Source: Butyricicoccus sp.
GTDB lineage: Bacteria > Bacillota > Clostridia > Oscillospirales > Butyricicoccaceae
NCBI GenBank assembly: GCA_017886875.1
Contig: JAGHIZ010000073.1
Coordinates: 1-64,000, forward strand
DNA length: 64,000 bases
Direction of reading: 5' to 3'
In this document: positions 46,648 to 54,645 of the stretch, in pieces
Layout: each line of letters begins with the position of its first letter
Position numbering within the stretch: the stretch's first letter is position 1
The notes under the pieces: generated by a model
Database searches by the model: none
What the model was told of the DNA's origin: nothing
What the model saw: the letters and a program-made list of their open reading frames with translations, nothing else
Position numbers and translations under genes: made by a program

Positions 46648-46760
46648 AAAAACTCTTAAAAATATCTTAAAAATTCTTTAAAAAAGTTTAAAAAATGTTT
46701 AAGGGTTATCGCTATACCTTTAATAAAAACCTTTAAAAAACATTAAAAAGTTTATAAAAA
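46648..46760. repeat. Helically phased A-tracts (probable intrinsically curved DNA)
   Basis: In the 533-base gap before the PTS operon, runs of five or six A start at 46648, 46658, 46669, 46680 and 46690, that is, 10, 11, 11 and 10 bases apart. A second block starts at 46725, 46735, 46745 and 46756. Phasing at about 10.5 bases is the recipe for static DNA curvature. The remaining sequence up to 47081 holds no convincing open frame; I could not settle on one promoter there, though TTAAAAT near 46938 and TTATTATAA near 47052 are candidates. The ribosome binding site GAAAGGGG lies just before the IIB gene. Confidence 0.7.
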
Positions 46761-47081
46761 TAGTTTTAGTAAAATAAAAAAAGCACAGTGGAAAAACTTT
46801 AAAAATACCTTAAATTTTGCGTTTTTATGTGAAAAAACATCATGATATCATGCTAAAAAGACGATTTTTTGTAGAAATTATATAAATCAAAAATGCAAAA
46901 GAACTAATAAAAAGTGCAAATGCAATTTATGAACAATCTGTTAAAATGAACCTGTAATGAAAAAGGACATTGGCTCGCATACTTCCCAGCAATATAGCAA
47001 TCCATTATTGTTTTGAATGCAAACAAGTCATAAAGTCCAAATTTGTTAAATTTATTATAAGAGAAAGGGGAAAACCAATTT

Positions 47082-47558
47082 ATGCCAGACATTGTATTAA
47101 CCCGAATTGATAACCGACTAATCCATGGTCAGGTTGCTACCCAATGGTGTGGAGTTGTAGGTGCTAACTTGCTGCTTGTTGCAAACGACGCTGTTGCAGC
47201 AGACGAGTTCCGTCAAGGTCTTATGAACATGGCAGCTCCTGCTTATGCTCAAACTCGTTTCTTCACCATCGAAAAAACAATCAATATCATTCATAAGGCA
47301 TCTCCAAATCAGCATATTGCTATTATCTGTGAAAACCCACAAGATGTATTAAAGCTGGTTGAGGGTGGTGTACCAATCAAAAAGCTCAATATTGGCAATA
47401 TGCATATGGCGGAAGGGAAGCGTCAAGTGGCTACATCTGTTGCAGTTGATGACAACGATGTGGCAGCATTTAAACGCCTACAGGAGCTAGGAGTAGAACT
47501 CGAAATCAAGCGTGTTCCTGATACTCCTGCTGAAAGTATTGATAAACTATTTAAGTAA
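47082..47558 (+). CDS. PTS mannose/sorbose-family IIB component (amino-sugar type)
   Basis: The 158-residue cytoplasmic phosphotransfer subunit. The active-site histidine is His15 in RIDNRLIHGQVATQW, the hallmark of mannose-family IIB. Later segments such as KLNIGNMHMAEGKRQVATSV resemble the AgaB/AgaV (N-acetylgalactosamine) branch. It takes phosphate from IIA and hands it to the sugar entering through IIC-IID. It is the first gene of the PTS operon, downstream of the phased A-tract region. IIA is encoded four genes later rather than fused. Confidence 0.93.
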   Translation: MPDIVLTRIDNRLIHGQVATQWCGVVGANLLLVANDAVAADEFRQGLMNMAAPAYAQTRFFTIEKTINIIHKASPNQHIAIICENPQDVLKLVEGGVPIKKLNIGNMHMAEGKRQVATSVAVDDNDVAAFKRLQELGVELEIKRVPDTPAESIDKLFK

Positions 47559-47618
47559 ACAGTATTCCCCGATTTAAGAAGGGAAATAAAAAGGGACTCT
47601 CTGAGAAAGGAGTACAAA

Positions 47619-48449
47619 ATGGACATTACTATTATTCAAGCGATTCTGGTTTTCGTGGTTGCATTTATCATGGGTATTGACCAGTTTAGCTTTTTGGAAT
47701 CTCTGTATCAGCCAATTGTTACCTGTCCTATAATTGGTGCAATCTTAGGTAATTTTGAACTTGGTATCGTTGTTGGTGGTGCTTATCAGCTTATCCAAAT
47801 CGGTAGTATGCCAATCGGTGGTGCTCAGCCACCTAACGCTATTCTAGGCGGTATTATGGCAACTATATTTGCTGTATCACTTGATATGGAAGCTACAGCA
47901 GATGGTGTTGGTGCTGCAATGGGTCTTGCAATTCCATTTGCAGTTTTCGGTCAGTATGCTGTTACTCTTACTTTCACTATCATGTCTGGTATGATGGCTA
48001 AGGCTGATAAGTGTGCTGAAAACGCTGATGATAAGGGTATTCGCAATATTAACTTTATTGAAATGGGTATCCTAGGTACTTTGTTCGGTTTGCTTGCTGT
48101 TGCAGGTCTATACGGTGGTACTGTGCTAGGCGATGTACTGAAGGATTTCTCTTATAGCTATTCATGGGTAATGGCAGGCTTAGATGCTGCTGGCGGTGCT
48201 ATGAAGTTTGTAGGCTTCGCTATCCTAATGAAAGTTATGATGTCTAAAGAAATGTGGGGCTTCCTGCTTGCTGGTTTTGCAATGAGCTTAATTTGCAGTG
48301 CAAACTCAACAACAGCAGGTGCAACCCTGTTGCTGTGTGCATTTGTAGGTATAGCTATTGCTATCTATGATTTCACAATCCATACAAAGATTCGTGAAAA
48401 TGCAGGTATGAGCATGTCCAGCGGTGGAGGTGACTGTGATGGCATATAA
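47619..48449 (+). CDS. PTS mannose/sorbose-family IIC component
   Basis: The 276-residue membrane subunit that forms part of the sugar channel. The start IIQAILVFVVAFIMGIDQFS and FLESLYQPIVTCPIIGAILG are typical of mannose-family IIC. GGAYQLIQIGSMPIGGAQPPN is the conserved sugar-site loop. About seven to eight hydrophobic segments follow. GAAAGGAG precedes the ATG. It overlaps the IID gene by 11 bases, so subunits are made in step. Confidence 0.94.
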   Translation: MDITIIQAILVFVVAFIMGIDQFSFLESLYQPIVTCPIIGAILGNFELGIVVGGAYQLIQIGSMPIGGAQPPNAILGGIMATIFAVSLDMEATADGVGAAMGLAIPFAVFGQYAVTLTFTIMSGMMAKADKCAENADDKGIRNINFIEMGILGTLFGLLAVAGLYGGTVLGDVLKDFSYSYSWVMAGLDAAGGAMKFVGFAILMKVMMSKEMWGFLLAGFAMSLICSANSTTAGATLLLCAFVGIAIAIYDFTIHTKIRENAGMSMSSGGGDCDGI

Positions 48450-49440
48450 TATTCCTGATAAATACCAAGATTTAACACCAGCCAAGCAGCTTGATAAAGC
48501 TACTCTTAATAAAATGGTTTGGATGTCTTGTTTCCTACAGGCTTCTTTCAACTATGAAAGAATGCAGGCTTGTGGTTGGCTGTGGGCTATGCTTCCAGGT
48601 CTTAAGAAAATCCATACAAATAAGGAAGATCTTAAGGCTTCTATGGCTCATAACCTTGACTTCTTAAATACTCACCCATTCTTAGTAACATTTGTTATGG
48701 GTATCGTTCTTTCTCTTGAACAGAATAAGGCTGATACACAGACTATTCGCTCTGTTCGTATATCTGCTGCTGGTCCACTCGGTGGTATTGGTGACGCACT
48801 GTTCTGGCTAACTCTTGTGCCTATCACTGCTGGTCTTACCGCTAACATGGCTATGGAAGGTCAAATTATTGGTGCGGTTCTGTTCTTACTTATCTTTAAC
48901 GTTTGTCAGTTCGTTATTCGTTGGTGGTTAATGCATTGGTCTTATGGTCTTGGTACAAAGGCTGTTACATTGCTTACTTCTAACGCTAAGGAATTTACAC
49001 GTGCAGCTAGTATTCTTGGTGTATTCGTTGTTGGTGGTCTGATTGCTAACTATGGCGGTACAACTCTAAGAATTTATATAGGTGACCCTGCAATCCATAT
49101 TCAAGGATTGCTTGATGGTATTCTGCCAAAGTTAATTCCACTGCTTATCACTCTTGGTATCTACGCACTGATTAAAAAAGGCTGGACTCCAGTTAAATGT
49201 ATCCTTCTTATCCTTGTTGTTGGTATCGGTGGTTGTGCATTCGGTATCTGGACTGGTGACTCTAAGGCTATGGACGCTGAGGGTAATACCATTCTTGGTG
49301 GTTATAATCCACTTGTTTCTTGGTATGAATACCCAGCTCCAGCTCCAGCTGAAAAGACTGGTCAACAGGCTTGGGACGCTCTGACAGAAGTTGTTAAGAG
49401 CCTTAACGAGCAGGGTGTAGAGGTTACTATGCCAGAATAA
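48439..49440 (+). CDS. PTS mannose/sorbose-family IID component with C-terminal extension
   Basis: The 333-residue partner of IIC. The N-terminal cytoplasmic part has LNKMVWMSCFLQASFNYERM and NTHPFLVTFVMGIVLSLEQ, both diagnostic of IID. Membrane helices follow up to about residue 272. Unlike typical IID proteins of 265-305 residues, about 60 residues continue past the last helix, with a proline-alanine linker YPAPAPAEK and a short amphipathic helix. The Met at 48439 with GGAGGTG upstream is preferred to an in-frame start five codons earlier. A strong hairpin with T-run follows, before the TPR-like gene. Confidence 0.92.
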   Translation: MAYNIPDKYQDLTPAKQLDKATLNKMVWMSCFLQASFNYERMQACGWLWAMLPGLKKIHTNKEDLKASMAHNLDFLNTHPFLVTFVMGIVLSLEQNKADTQTIRSVRISAAGPLGGIGDALFWLTLVPITAGLTANMAMEGQIIGAVLFLLIFNVCQFVIRWWLMHWSYGLGTKAVTLLTSNAKEFTRAASILGVFVVGGLIANYGGTTLRIYIGDPAIHIQGLLDGILPKLIPLLITLGIYALIKKGWTPVKCILLILVVGIGGCAFGIWTGDSKAMDAEGNTILGGYNPLVSWYEYPAPAPAEKTGQQAWDALTEVVKSLNEQGVEVTMPE

Positions 49441-49472
49441 AAACTTAACATTTAATATAATGGAAAGTTGGT

Positions 49473-49508
49473 AAGGGGGGGAATACTTATTTCCTCCCCC
49501 TTTTTTTA
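49473..49508 (+). terminator. Terminator-like hairpin inside the PTS operon
   Basis: AAGGGGGGGAA pairs with the T-, C-rich strand TTCCTCCCCCTT, followed by a T run. It lies between the IID gene and the TPR-like gene. Unless a promoter follows, it would let only part of transcription pass to the distal genes. Confidence 0.8.
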
Positions 49509-49538
49509 AAAAACAAATTTAGAAAGTCGGGTGCAAAT

Positions 49539-50204
49539 ATGAGTCAGTTAACAGCTTTGATTATTTTTGTTGCCTTTTTAGCTTATATTGCATATCAGGG
49601 AATGAAAAATTTTCAGCTGAGAAGTCTTAATATGAGCATTCGCAAAAAAGACTTTGATACTGTGCAAAAAATGGCTGATATGGCGACAACAAGAAAGTTT
49701 TTAGGTGATTATACCTGTGATTTATATCAGCTTAGGGCATATTATCTATCAGAAGATATGTCAAACTTTGAAACAAAACTCAAAGAGATGACTAAAAAAG
49801 ATTATCCTAATAATCAGGATAAAAAAACATTTTTAGAGCAGTATTATCATAGATTTCTTATCAGAAATGATAGAGAACATGCAAAATTACTGTTAGATGA
49901 AATAAAAAAACTTGGTGATGACAAATTTACTGCCTATAATGAACAGGCTTTTTATGTGATGCTTGATAAAAGCACAGAATTTGTCAAGCCAATTATTGAT
50001 GAAATAAACACAAAAGAATATTATGGTTTTCCATTAGGTGTAATGCTATTTTTACTCGCAAAACAATATGAGTATTTAGGTGACACCGAAAACGCACAAA
50101 CTTATTATGAAAATGCTAAGGTTTGTTTTCACCCAAAGGCAATATATGTGCCTGTAATAGAACAAATTATAAAAAACAGTGCAAATAGAGGAGATATATT
50201 ATGA
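49539..50204 (+). CDS. Membrane-anchored TPR-like protein of unknown function
   Basis: A 221-residue protein I do not recognise as a named family. The N-terminus holds one hydrophobic helix (residues 4-20, LTALIIFVAFLAYIAYQ) with the rest predicted cytoplasmic. That rest is helical and patterned like tetratricopeptide repeats: QKMADMATTRKFLGDY, YQLRAYYLSEDMSNFETKL, and near the end LAKQYEYLGDTENAQTYYENAK, which matches a TPR quite well. It starts 100 bases after IID and overlaps the IIA gene by 4 bases (ATGA), so it is translated together with IIA. A scaffold or regulator for the PTS complex is possible, but that is inference from position only. Confidence 0.75.
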   Translation: MSQLTALIIFVAFLAYIAYQGMKNFQLRSLNMSIRKKDFDTVQKMADMATTRKFLGDYTCDLYQLRAYYLSEDMSNFETKLKEMTKKDYPNNQDKKTFLEQYYHRFLIRNDREHAKLLLDEIKKLGDDKFTAYNEQAFYVMLDKSTEFVKPIIDEINTKEYYGFPLGVMLFLLAKQYEYLGDTENAQTYYENAKVCFHPKAIYVPVIEQIIKNSANRGDIL

Positions 50205-50629
50205 TTGGATTATTAGTAACAGGACATGGAAACTTTGGTAGCGGCATAACAAGTGCAGTTGATTTAATTGCAGGTAAACAAGAAAATTATCAGTATGTTG
50301 ATTTTCTACCTACTTACAACCTAGATGATTTAGATAGAGAGATGAGAAAAGCACTCGATAATCTAAAGGATTGTAGTGGTGTGCTTATTCTTTGCGACTT
50401 GTTAGGTGGTACTCCATTTAATAAAGCAGCTGAAATTAGCACTCAAATGCAAAATGTAAATGTTGTAGCAGGTACTAACCTGTCTATGATGCTAGAAGTG
50501 ACAATGACAAGAAAGTTTGAAGAAGACCTAGATGCTCTAACAAAAGCTGCTCTTGAAAGCGGTGTAGAGCAAATTGCAAAGTATGAATTTGTAAATGTAG
50601 CTCAGGATATTCCTGAAGATGGTATTTAA
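50201..50629 (+). CDS. PTS mannose/sorbose-family IIA component
   Basis: The 142-residue cytoplasmic subunit that accepts phosphate from HPr. The active-site histidine is His9 in LLVTGHGNFGSGI. CDLLGGTPFNKAAEIS and AGTNLSMMLEV are conserved further on. It overlaps the TPR-like gene by 4 bases and precedes agaS by 35. Its separation from IIB, as a free-standing protein, is as in the GalNAc-type systems. Confidence 0.94.
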   Translation: MIGLLVTGHGNFGSGITSAVDLIAGKQENYQYVDFLPTYNLDDLDREMRKALDNLKDCSGVLILCDLLGGTPFNKAAEISTQMQNVNVVAGTNLSMMLEVTMTRKFEEDLDALTKAALESGVEQIAKYEFVNVAQDIPEDGI

Positions 50630-50664
50630 AACAATCTTTTAATATAAAAAGGAGTTACTAAAAA

Positions 50665-51846
50665 ATGAAAACAATTTTTAATATTGATGAAGCAAAAATG
50701 AATGAAACATCATCTGTTTATACTGTAACAGAAATTGCACAGCAGCCAACAACATGGCGTAAAACCTGCCAGCAGATAAAGGACGCTAAGGACGAAATCA
50801 AAGCATTTATTAAAAATGTAACCGACTGCGAAGACTTTGATATTATTCTAACCGGTGCAGGTACAAGTGAATTTGTAGGCAATGCATTATTCCCACATCT
50901 TGCTACCCTTATGAATTACAAAGTAAAATCTTATGGTACAACCGATTTAGTTGCAACTCCAGAGGCTTACTTATCTCGCACAAAGCCAACTTTACTTATC
51001 AGCTTTGGTCGTTCTGGTAACTCTCCAGAGTCCGTTGGTGCTATTGATGTTGCAGAAGCTGTTTGTGATAATGTTTATCATCTGTTTATCACTTGTAACC
51101 ATGAAGGTGCACTTTCTAAGCGTGCACAAACTACAGATAAGTGCTATGCTATTAACTTAACACCAGAAACTCATGACCAAAGCTTTGCTATGACTTCAAG
51201 CTTTAGCAATATGTATCTTGCAGCATATCTGTGTTTCTGCATTGATAATCTTGATGAAGCTATCGCAAAGGTAGAAAAGATTGCTGATTCTGGTGAAAAG
51301 TTCTTAACCGAGAATTATACAATAGCTCAAAATGTTGTTGATGAATATGATTTTAACAGAATTGTATATCTTGGTAGCAACTGTCTAAAAGGTATTGCTC
51401 AGGAGTCTGCCCTTAAAATGCTAGAGCTGACAGCAGGCAAAGTTGTTACAATGTATGATACTCCACTTGGTTTCCGTCATGGTCCTAAGTCTATTGTTGA
51501 TGATAACACATTAACTGTTATTTATTTAAGCGATGATGCTTATACTCGTCAATATGAAATTGATTTATTAAAGGAAATGAGCTCTCAGCGTAAGGGCAAT
51601 AAAATTGTTGTTGTAACCTCTAAGCCAGATACAGTTGCTTCTGAACTTGCTGATTACACTGTTTGTTATAATCTTGATACCGATTATCAAAGTGTAATGC
51701 TAGGTCTTGATTATATTCTATTTGCTCAGACATTAGCTGTTTTAAAATCACTTTCTATGGGTATCACTCCAGATAATCCATGTCCAACTGGTGAAGTAAA
51801 CCGTGTTGTTAAGGGTGTAACTTTATATCCTTACACAAGAAAGTAA
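50665..51846 (+). CDS. agaS: AgaS-like SIS-domain amino-sugar-6-phosphate deaminase/isomerase
   Basis: A 393-residue protein with two SIS domains. The first has IILTGAGTSEFVGNALFPHL and LLISFGRSGNSPESVGAI, the second FNRIVYLGSNCLKGIAQESA and the EALRHGPKS-type loop as TPLGFRHGPKSIVDD. This is the pattern of AgaS, which converts galactosamine-6-phosphate to tagatose-6-phosphate and ammonia. The position after GalNAc-type PTS genes and near nagA and kbaY/kbaZ supports it over GlmS-like proteins, since no glutaminase domain is present. AAAAGGAG precedes the ATG. Confidence 0.9.
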   Translation: MKTIFNIDEAKMNETSSVYTVTEIAQQPTTWRKTCQQIKDAKDEIKAFIKNVTDCEDFDIILTGAGTSEFVGNALFPHLATLMNYKVKSYGTTDLVATPEAYLSRTKPTLLISFGRSGNSPESVGAIDVAEAVCDNVYHLFITCNHEGALSKRAQTTDKCYAINLTPETHDQSFAMTSSFSNMYLAAYLCFCIDNLDEAIAKVEKIADSGEKFLTENYTIAQNVVDEYDFNRIVYLGSNCLKGIAQESALKMLELTAGKVVTMYDTPLGFRHGPKSIVDDNTLTVIYLSDDAYTRQYEIDLLKEMSSQRKGNKIVVVTSKPDTVASELADYTVCYNLDTDYQSVMLGLDYILFAQTLAVLKSLSMGITPDNPCPTGEVNRVVKGVTLYPYTRK

Positions 51847-51855
51847 AATGAAAAA

Positions 51856-51892
51856 CCTGTTTCCCTAAGCTTTTATAGCTTGGGGAAACAGG
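51856..51892 (+). repeat. Long intercistronic hairpin after agaS
   Basis: CCTGTTTCCC pairs with GGGAAACAGG, and inside it AAGCT with AGCTT, giving about 15 bp. No T-run follows, so it is more likely an RNA stability or processing element than a terminator. The yajC-like gene begins 26 bases on. Confidence 0.75.
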
Positions 51893-51917
51893 CAATAAAC
51901 GAAAAGGAGCCAAACAT

Positions 51918-52193
51918 ATGAATTGGGAAGTAATTTTGTGGACAAGTGTTACAGTTGGTGTTCTGCTTTGTGTAGCAGCTCTTATTGTAACAATTATATC
52001 TGCAAGAAATATGAAAAAAAGCCGAGACTCTATGCAAGTATTGCAAGAACAAATTAAAGTCGGTGCAAAGATAATGTTTGGCGGAGGAATTTTTGGTACA
52101 ATAGTAAAAATCAATGATGATAAAATTGATGTTGAAATAAGCAAGGGTGTTGTAATTACAATTTTACGCTATGCTATTCAAGGTGTTTGTTAA
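51918..52193 (+). CDS. YajC-like small membrane protein
   Basis: A 91-residue protein with one N-terminal helix (about 5-28) and a small beta-barrel tail with the YajC pattern: MQVLQEQIKVGAKIMFGGGI, then GTIVKINDDKIDVEI and GVVITILRYAIQGV. YajC is normally an accessory of SecDF in protein export, but secD/secF are absent here. YajC-like genes also close glycosaminoglycan/amino-sugar PTS operons in streptococci, so this is likely a specialised second copy linked to sugar uptake. AAAGGAG precedes the ATG. It ends 2 bases from the oppositely directed AraC gene. Confidence 0.85.
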   Translation: MNWEVILWTSVTVGVLLCVAALIVTIISARNMKKSRDSMQVLQEQIKVGAKIMFGGGIFGTIVKINDDKIDVEISKGVVITILRYAIQGVC

Positions 52194-52195
52194 TA

Positions 52196-53392
52196 TTAAT
52201 AATCATCAGCACCATCATCTAAATGATTTTTATGTGATGCAGGTTCTATTCCACGAGCATAATCACTCGGTGAAATCTGAAAATATTTTTTAAATAGCCT
52301 TGAAAAGTAATGAATTGAGCTGAAACCAAGCAAATACGCTATCTCACTGATTGTATGTTCGTTTTTGCGAATCAGCTCTTTACTTTTTTGTAGCTTTATA
52401 TTTATAAGATAGTTTTTCGGTGAACAACCTAAATTTATTTTAAATAAGGTTTGAAGTGATGACCTTGACATAAAAAATTCATGGCATATATCTTCTATTG
52501 TAAGTGGTTCGGTAACTCTTGCGTCCATATAGGATAATATTTTTTTAAGCTGATTGTTTTGGAAATTGTTATCTGATTGTAGGTGATGTTGATTTTTTTC
52601 ATAATCCAATCTAAGTATATCAGATAACATTTCATGCAAATGACATAACATAAGTGTTTGTGTATAGTAAAAATCTGATGTGCTTTCTTGAACAATTTGC
52701 CATAAAACAGATTGAATTTCAACAGGACAACTGAAAACTTCATTTAAAATCTGTTCATTTGATTTAAGCTCAATATCAAGTATTATTGTAAGATATGAAC
52801 ATGATGTATTAAGTGAAAAATGCCTGCTTATATTTTCATTTGGACTTAATAATATTAAATCGTGTGGGTTTAAGTTGTAATTTGTTTCATTATGTTCAGA
52901 TATACGAATATATCCCTCACACACATATATAAGTTCGTGATAATTATGCGGTGTTTTATAAAATGTACATGGTGTTTCTTGGGTTAAATAAGAACAATCG
53001 AAAACTTGTGAAATATGAAAAGGCATTGAAATAACATCTGGGGTATAGCTTTCCGAAAGCTTTATAATTTTAGGAGTTATATTTTCAGGGGTAAGCAAAG
53101 AGAAACTAAATATATCAACTCTTGAAACAACATAAAAATATGTATTTGGTTGTATTTTCAAACAATGATGTATAGGGAATTTGCTTAAATTATTTGGTTC
53201 TTTACCTATTAAAATAGAGCCAATGCCATATGTAGGTTCAATGTATACTTCACATGGAAAGCTGTAAAGTATATTGGTTTTATGATTGTTTGTTTTTATC
53301 TGTTCACAGCTTAAATCATATCGTTCAGATGCGATAGGGTGGAAATATATAGAGCCAAATTGCGAAAATAAAAATTCATTTGTTTTTTGCAT
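52196..53392 (-). CDS. AraC family regulator of the amino-sugar locus
   Basis: A 398-residue regulator. The last 100 residues are the paired helix-turn-helix domain, with LTIEDICHEFFMSRSSLQTLFK and ISEIAYLLGFSSIHYFSRLFKKYFQISPSDY. A cupin-like ligand domain is recognised around residues 180-235 (YHELIYVCEGYIRISEHN). The first 150 residues are an additional domain I cannot place. The frame extends 25 codons further, but AGAGGTC precedes the Met at 53392. It is divergent from nagA across about 100 bases and convergent with the PTS operon, so it is a good candidate to control both. No direct binding-site evidence was found. Confidence 0.88.
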   Translation of the reverse strand: MQKTNEFLFSQFGSIYFHPIASERYDLSCEQIKTNNHKTNILYSFPCEVYIEPTYGIGSILIGKEPNNLSKFPIHHCLKIQPNTYFYVVSRVDIFSFSLLTPENITPKIIKLSESYTPDVISMPFHISQVFDCSYLTQETPCTFYKTPHNYHELIYVCEGYIRISEHNETNYNLNPHDLILLSPNENISRHFSLNTSCSYLTIILDIELKSNEQILNEVFSCPVEIQSVLWQIVQESTSDFYYTQTLMLCHLHEMLSDILRLDYEKNQHHLQSDNNFQNNQLKKILSYMDARVTEPLTIEDICHEFFMSRSSLQTLFKINLGCSPKNYLINIKLQKSKELIRKNEHTISEIAYLLGFSSIHYFSRLFKKYFQISPSDYARGIEPASHKNHLDDGADDY

Positions 53393-53492
53393 AGTAAAGA
53401 CCTCTGAAAAAACGGGCATAATGTACAACTTTCCTATTATTTTAGAGTATATGCACAGAAAAATCAAGTGCTATAAAAAGGAGGAAGTAATT

Positions 53493-54632
53493 TTGATTAT
53501 TCAAAGTAAACGTGTTTGGATTGCAGAACAGTTTGTTCCAGCACAAATTGAGATTAAAGATAACAAAATTTCGGATATTTATGAGTATAATACAAAGCCT
53601 GTAGATAAAGATTATGGCACAGACAAAATTTTACCAGGATTTATTGATATCCATTGTCATGGTGCTTATGGCTTTGATACTAATGATGCTAATCCAGAAG
53701 GTTTAAGAAATTGGGTTGAAAAAATTCCAAGCGAAGGCGTAACAGCTCTTTTACCAACTACAATTACCCAAAGCGAGCTTGTTTTAACAAGAGCACTTGA
53801 AAATGTAGCACAGGTAGTTGAGGAAGGTTATACTGGTGCGGAAATTTTAGGTGTGCATTTTGAAGGTCCATATCTTGATATGAAGTATAAAGGTGCTCAA
53901 CCAGAACAATATATTGTGAAACCTACTGTTGAACAGTTTAAAAAATATCAAGAAGCTGCAAAGGGATTAATTAAATATATCACTATGGCAACCGAAACCG
54001 ATGACAATTTCGAACTAACTCATTATTGCACACAAAATGGTGTTGTAGTTAGCATTGGTCACTCAGCAGCTACATTTGAACAAGCAAGAATGGCTTTCGC
54101 TCATGGTGCTAGAAGTATGACTCATGTTTATAATGGTATGTCACCTTTTAATCATCGTGCAAATGGTCTTGTAGGTGCTGCAAATCGCTTTAAAACTATG
54201 TATGGTGAAGTTATTTGTGATGGTAACCATTCCACTTTGAGTGCACTTAATCAATTTTTTAATGAAAAGGGTGCTGACTATGGTATTTTAGTTACTGACT
54301 CTCTTATGGCAAAGGGTTCTCCTGCTGGCTCTAAGTTTATATTCGGTGGTAATGAAATCGAAATTTATGTAGATGGTAGTGCTCATTTGACTTCAACAGG
54401 TGGTCTTGCTGGTTCTACACTAAAAGTAAATGAAGGTTTAAGACTTCTAATTGAAGAAGCTCTTGTACCTGTTAATGTAGCAATAAATGCTTGTACTAAA
54501 AACCCTGCTGATTGTCTGAGAATAAGTGACCGAAAAGGTGCAATTAAAGTTGGTTTAGATGCCGATTTAGTTGTACTTGATAAAGATTACAATGTAATGC
54601 AGACATATTGCAGAGGCAAAGAAATGCTATAA
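53493..54632 (+). CDS. nagA: N-acetyl-amino-sugar-6-phosphate deacetylase (NagA/AgaA)
   Basis: A 380-residue amidohydrolase that removes acetate from N-acetylglucosamine- or N-acetylgalactosamine-6-phosphate. The metal motif is PGFIDIHCHGAYGFDT with His54 and His56. The catalytic region is HFEGPYLDMKYKGAQPEQY, then SIGHSAATFEQA, MTHVYNGMSPFNHR and VTDSLMAKGSPAG. With agaS nearby it may act on GalNAc-6-phosphate (AgaA role); sequence alone does not separate the two. The start is a TTG with AAGGAGG eight bases before it; the upstream frame overlaps the AraC gene and has no family similarity. Confidence 0.93.
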   Translation: MIIQSKRVWIAEQFVPAQIEIKDNKISDIYEYNTKPVDKDYGTDKILPGFIDIHCHGAYGFDTNDANPEGLRNWVEKIPSEGVTALLPTTITQSELVLTRALENVAQVVEEGYTGAEILGVHFEGPYLDMKYKGAQPEQYIVKPTVEQFKKYQEAAKGLIKYITMATETDDNFELTHYCTQNGVVVSIGHSAATFEQARMAFAHGARSMTHVYNGMSPFNHRANGLVGAANRFKTMYGEVICDGNHSTLSALNQFFNEKGADYGILVTDSLMAKGSPAGSKFIFGGNEIEIYVDGSAHLTSTGGLAGSTLKVNEGLRLLIEEALVPVNVAINACTKNPADCLRISDRKGAIKVGLDADLVVLDKDYNVMQTYCRGKEML

Positions 54633-54645
54633 ATGAAATGGATAG

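Noticed and set aside
46960-47000. Possible sigma-54 (-24/-12) promoter in front of the PTS operon, around ATTGGCTCGCATACTT
   Set aside because: The GG is present but the GC of the -12 element is missing, and no LevR/ManR-type activator is encoded nearby.
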